Source of the DNA: Thermoplasmatota archaeon
Lineage (GTDB): Archaea; Thermoplasmatota; E2; DHVEG-1
Direction of reading: 5' to 3'
DNA: 23,567 bases
Assembly (NCBI GenBank): GCA_018334795.1
Contig: JAGXLH010000016.1
Coordinates: 1 to 23,567 of the forward strand
Part shown: positions 23,365-23,567 of the stretch, piece by piece
Numbering within the stretch: position 1 is the first letter of the stretch
Layout: the number at the start of each line of letters is the position of its first letter
Position numbers and translations under genes: made by a program
Notes under the pieces: generated by a model
Told to the model about the DNA's origin: nothing
The model's database searches: none
What the model saw: only the letters and a program-made list of their open reading frames with translations

Positions 23365-23567
23365 CTAAAAAAAATCACGGGCTTGTGGGAACTCCGAAGA
23401 TTGTTCCCTTAAAATCTGCACGACAGGACTTTTATTGTTGATATGTTGTGCATTACTATTTTTTGAGCCGTCCATTCCTCCGTACCAATCACGTTTAAGG
23501 GCACGGCTCAACCAGGATCCTTTGTTATCCTCCCATAATCGATGTAATTGAACATAAATCGTAGTAT
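23365..23567 (-). CDS. C-terminal part of an unrecognised protein (partial)
   Basis: On the minus strand one frame is open from the right edge to a TAG at 23365-23367 and gives 66 residues; the other two frames are interrupted. The translation is hydrophilic and looks like real protein, starting TTIYVQLHRLWEDNKGSWLS and including RDWYGGMDGS, then a QILREQSSEFPQARDFF end. The tryptophan- and tyrosine-rich first half suggests the edge of a folded domain. G+C is higher here than in the neighbouring intergenic DNA, which supports coding. I do not recognise the family, and most of the gene lies beyond the window. Confidence 0.5.
   Translation of the reverse strand, partial: TTIYVQLHRLWEDNKGSWLSRALKRDWYGGMDGSKNSNAQHINNKSPVVQILREQSSEFPQARDFF

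Overview
The window is archaeal and AT-rich (roughly one third G+C by eye). It carries an archaeal-type glutamyl-tRNA synthetase, the 92-residue archaeal elongation factor 1-beta, an isopentenyl phosphate kinase / type II isomerase / geranylgeranyl diphosphate synthase cassette for ether-lipid synthesis, and an archaellin-like protein. A secreted PKD-like protein and a membrane protein with two winged-helix domains suggest a euryarchaeon, perhaps near Thermoplasmatota. That placement is a family-level impression and was not computed.

Left part (1-9.1 kb): the 5' portion of pyrF (type 2 OMP decarboxylase) and a secreted, cysteine-rich PKD-like protein lie on the minus strand. A plus-strand surface-glycan or glycolipid block follows: a MurG/GT28-like glycosyltransferase, a polytopic GT-C-like membrane protein, a GT4 glycosyltransferase and an 840-residue protein of unknown function with an alpha/alpha-toroid core. 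The last three are tightly packed. A likely 138-bp miniature transposable element (9-bp perfect terminal inverted repeats, TATT target duplication) separates this block from a UPF0104/AglD-like flippase-type membrane protein.

Middle (9.1-15.4 kb): a 54-residue four-CxxC zinc protein and elongation factor 1-beta (plus strand) converge on a membrane-anchored tandem winged-helix regulator. Upstream on the minus strand is a compact isoprenoid/translation operon, ipk-fni-idsA-gltX, with overlapping or nearly touching genes, and before it a small zinc-ribbon protein. ipk phosphorylates isopentenyl phosphate, fni interconverts IPP and DMAPP, and idsA condenses them, probably to geranylgeranyl diphosphate.

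Right part (15.5-21.9 kb): a glycogen locus. Alpha-glucan phosphorylase (plus) converges on and overlaps a debranching enzyme (minus). Upstream on the minus strand are a GH57 alpha-amylase, a KxGGL-bearing GT4/GT5 glucosyltransferase (probable glycogen synthase) and a small tandem winged-helix protein that may regulate them. No branching enzyme is visible.

Right end (22-23.6 kb): a long AT-rich upstream region with nested inverted repeats, an archaellin-like gene, a stretch with a strong Shine-Dalgarno before a two-codon ORF, and the C-terminal part of an unrecognised minus-strand gene. I saw no rRNA, tRNA, CRISPR array, transposase or phage gene.
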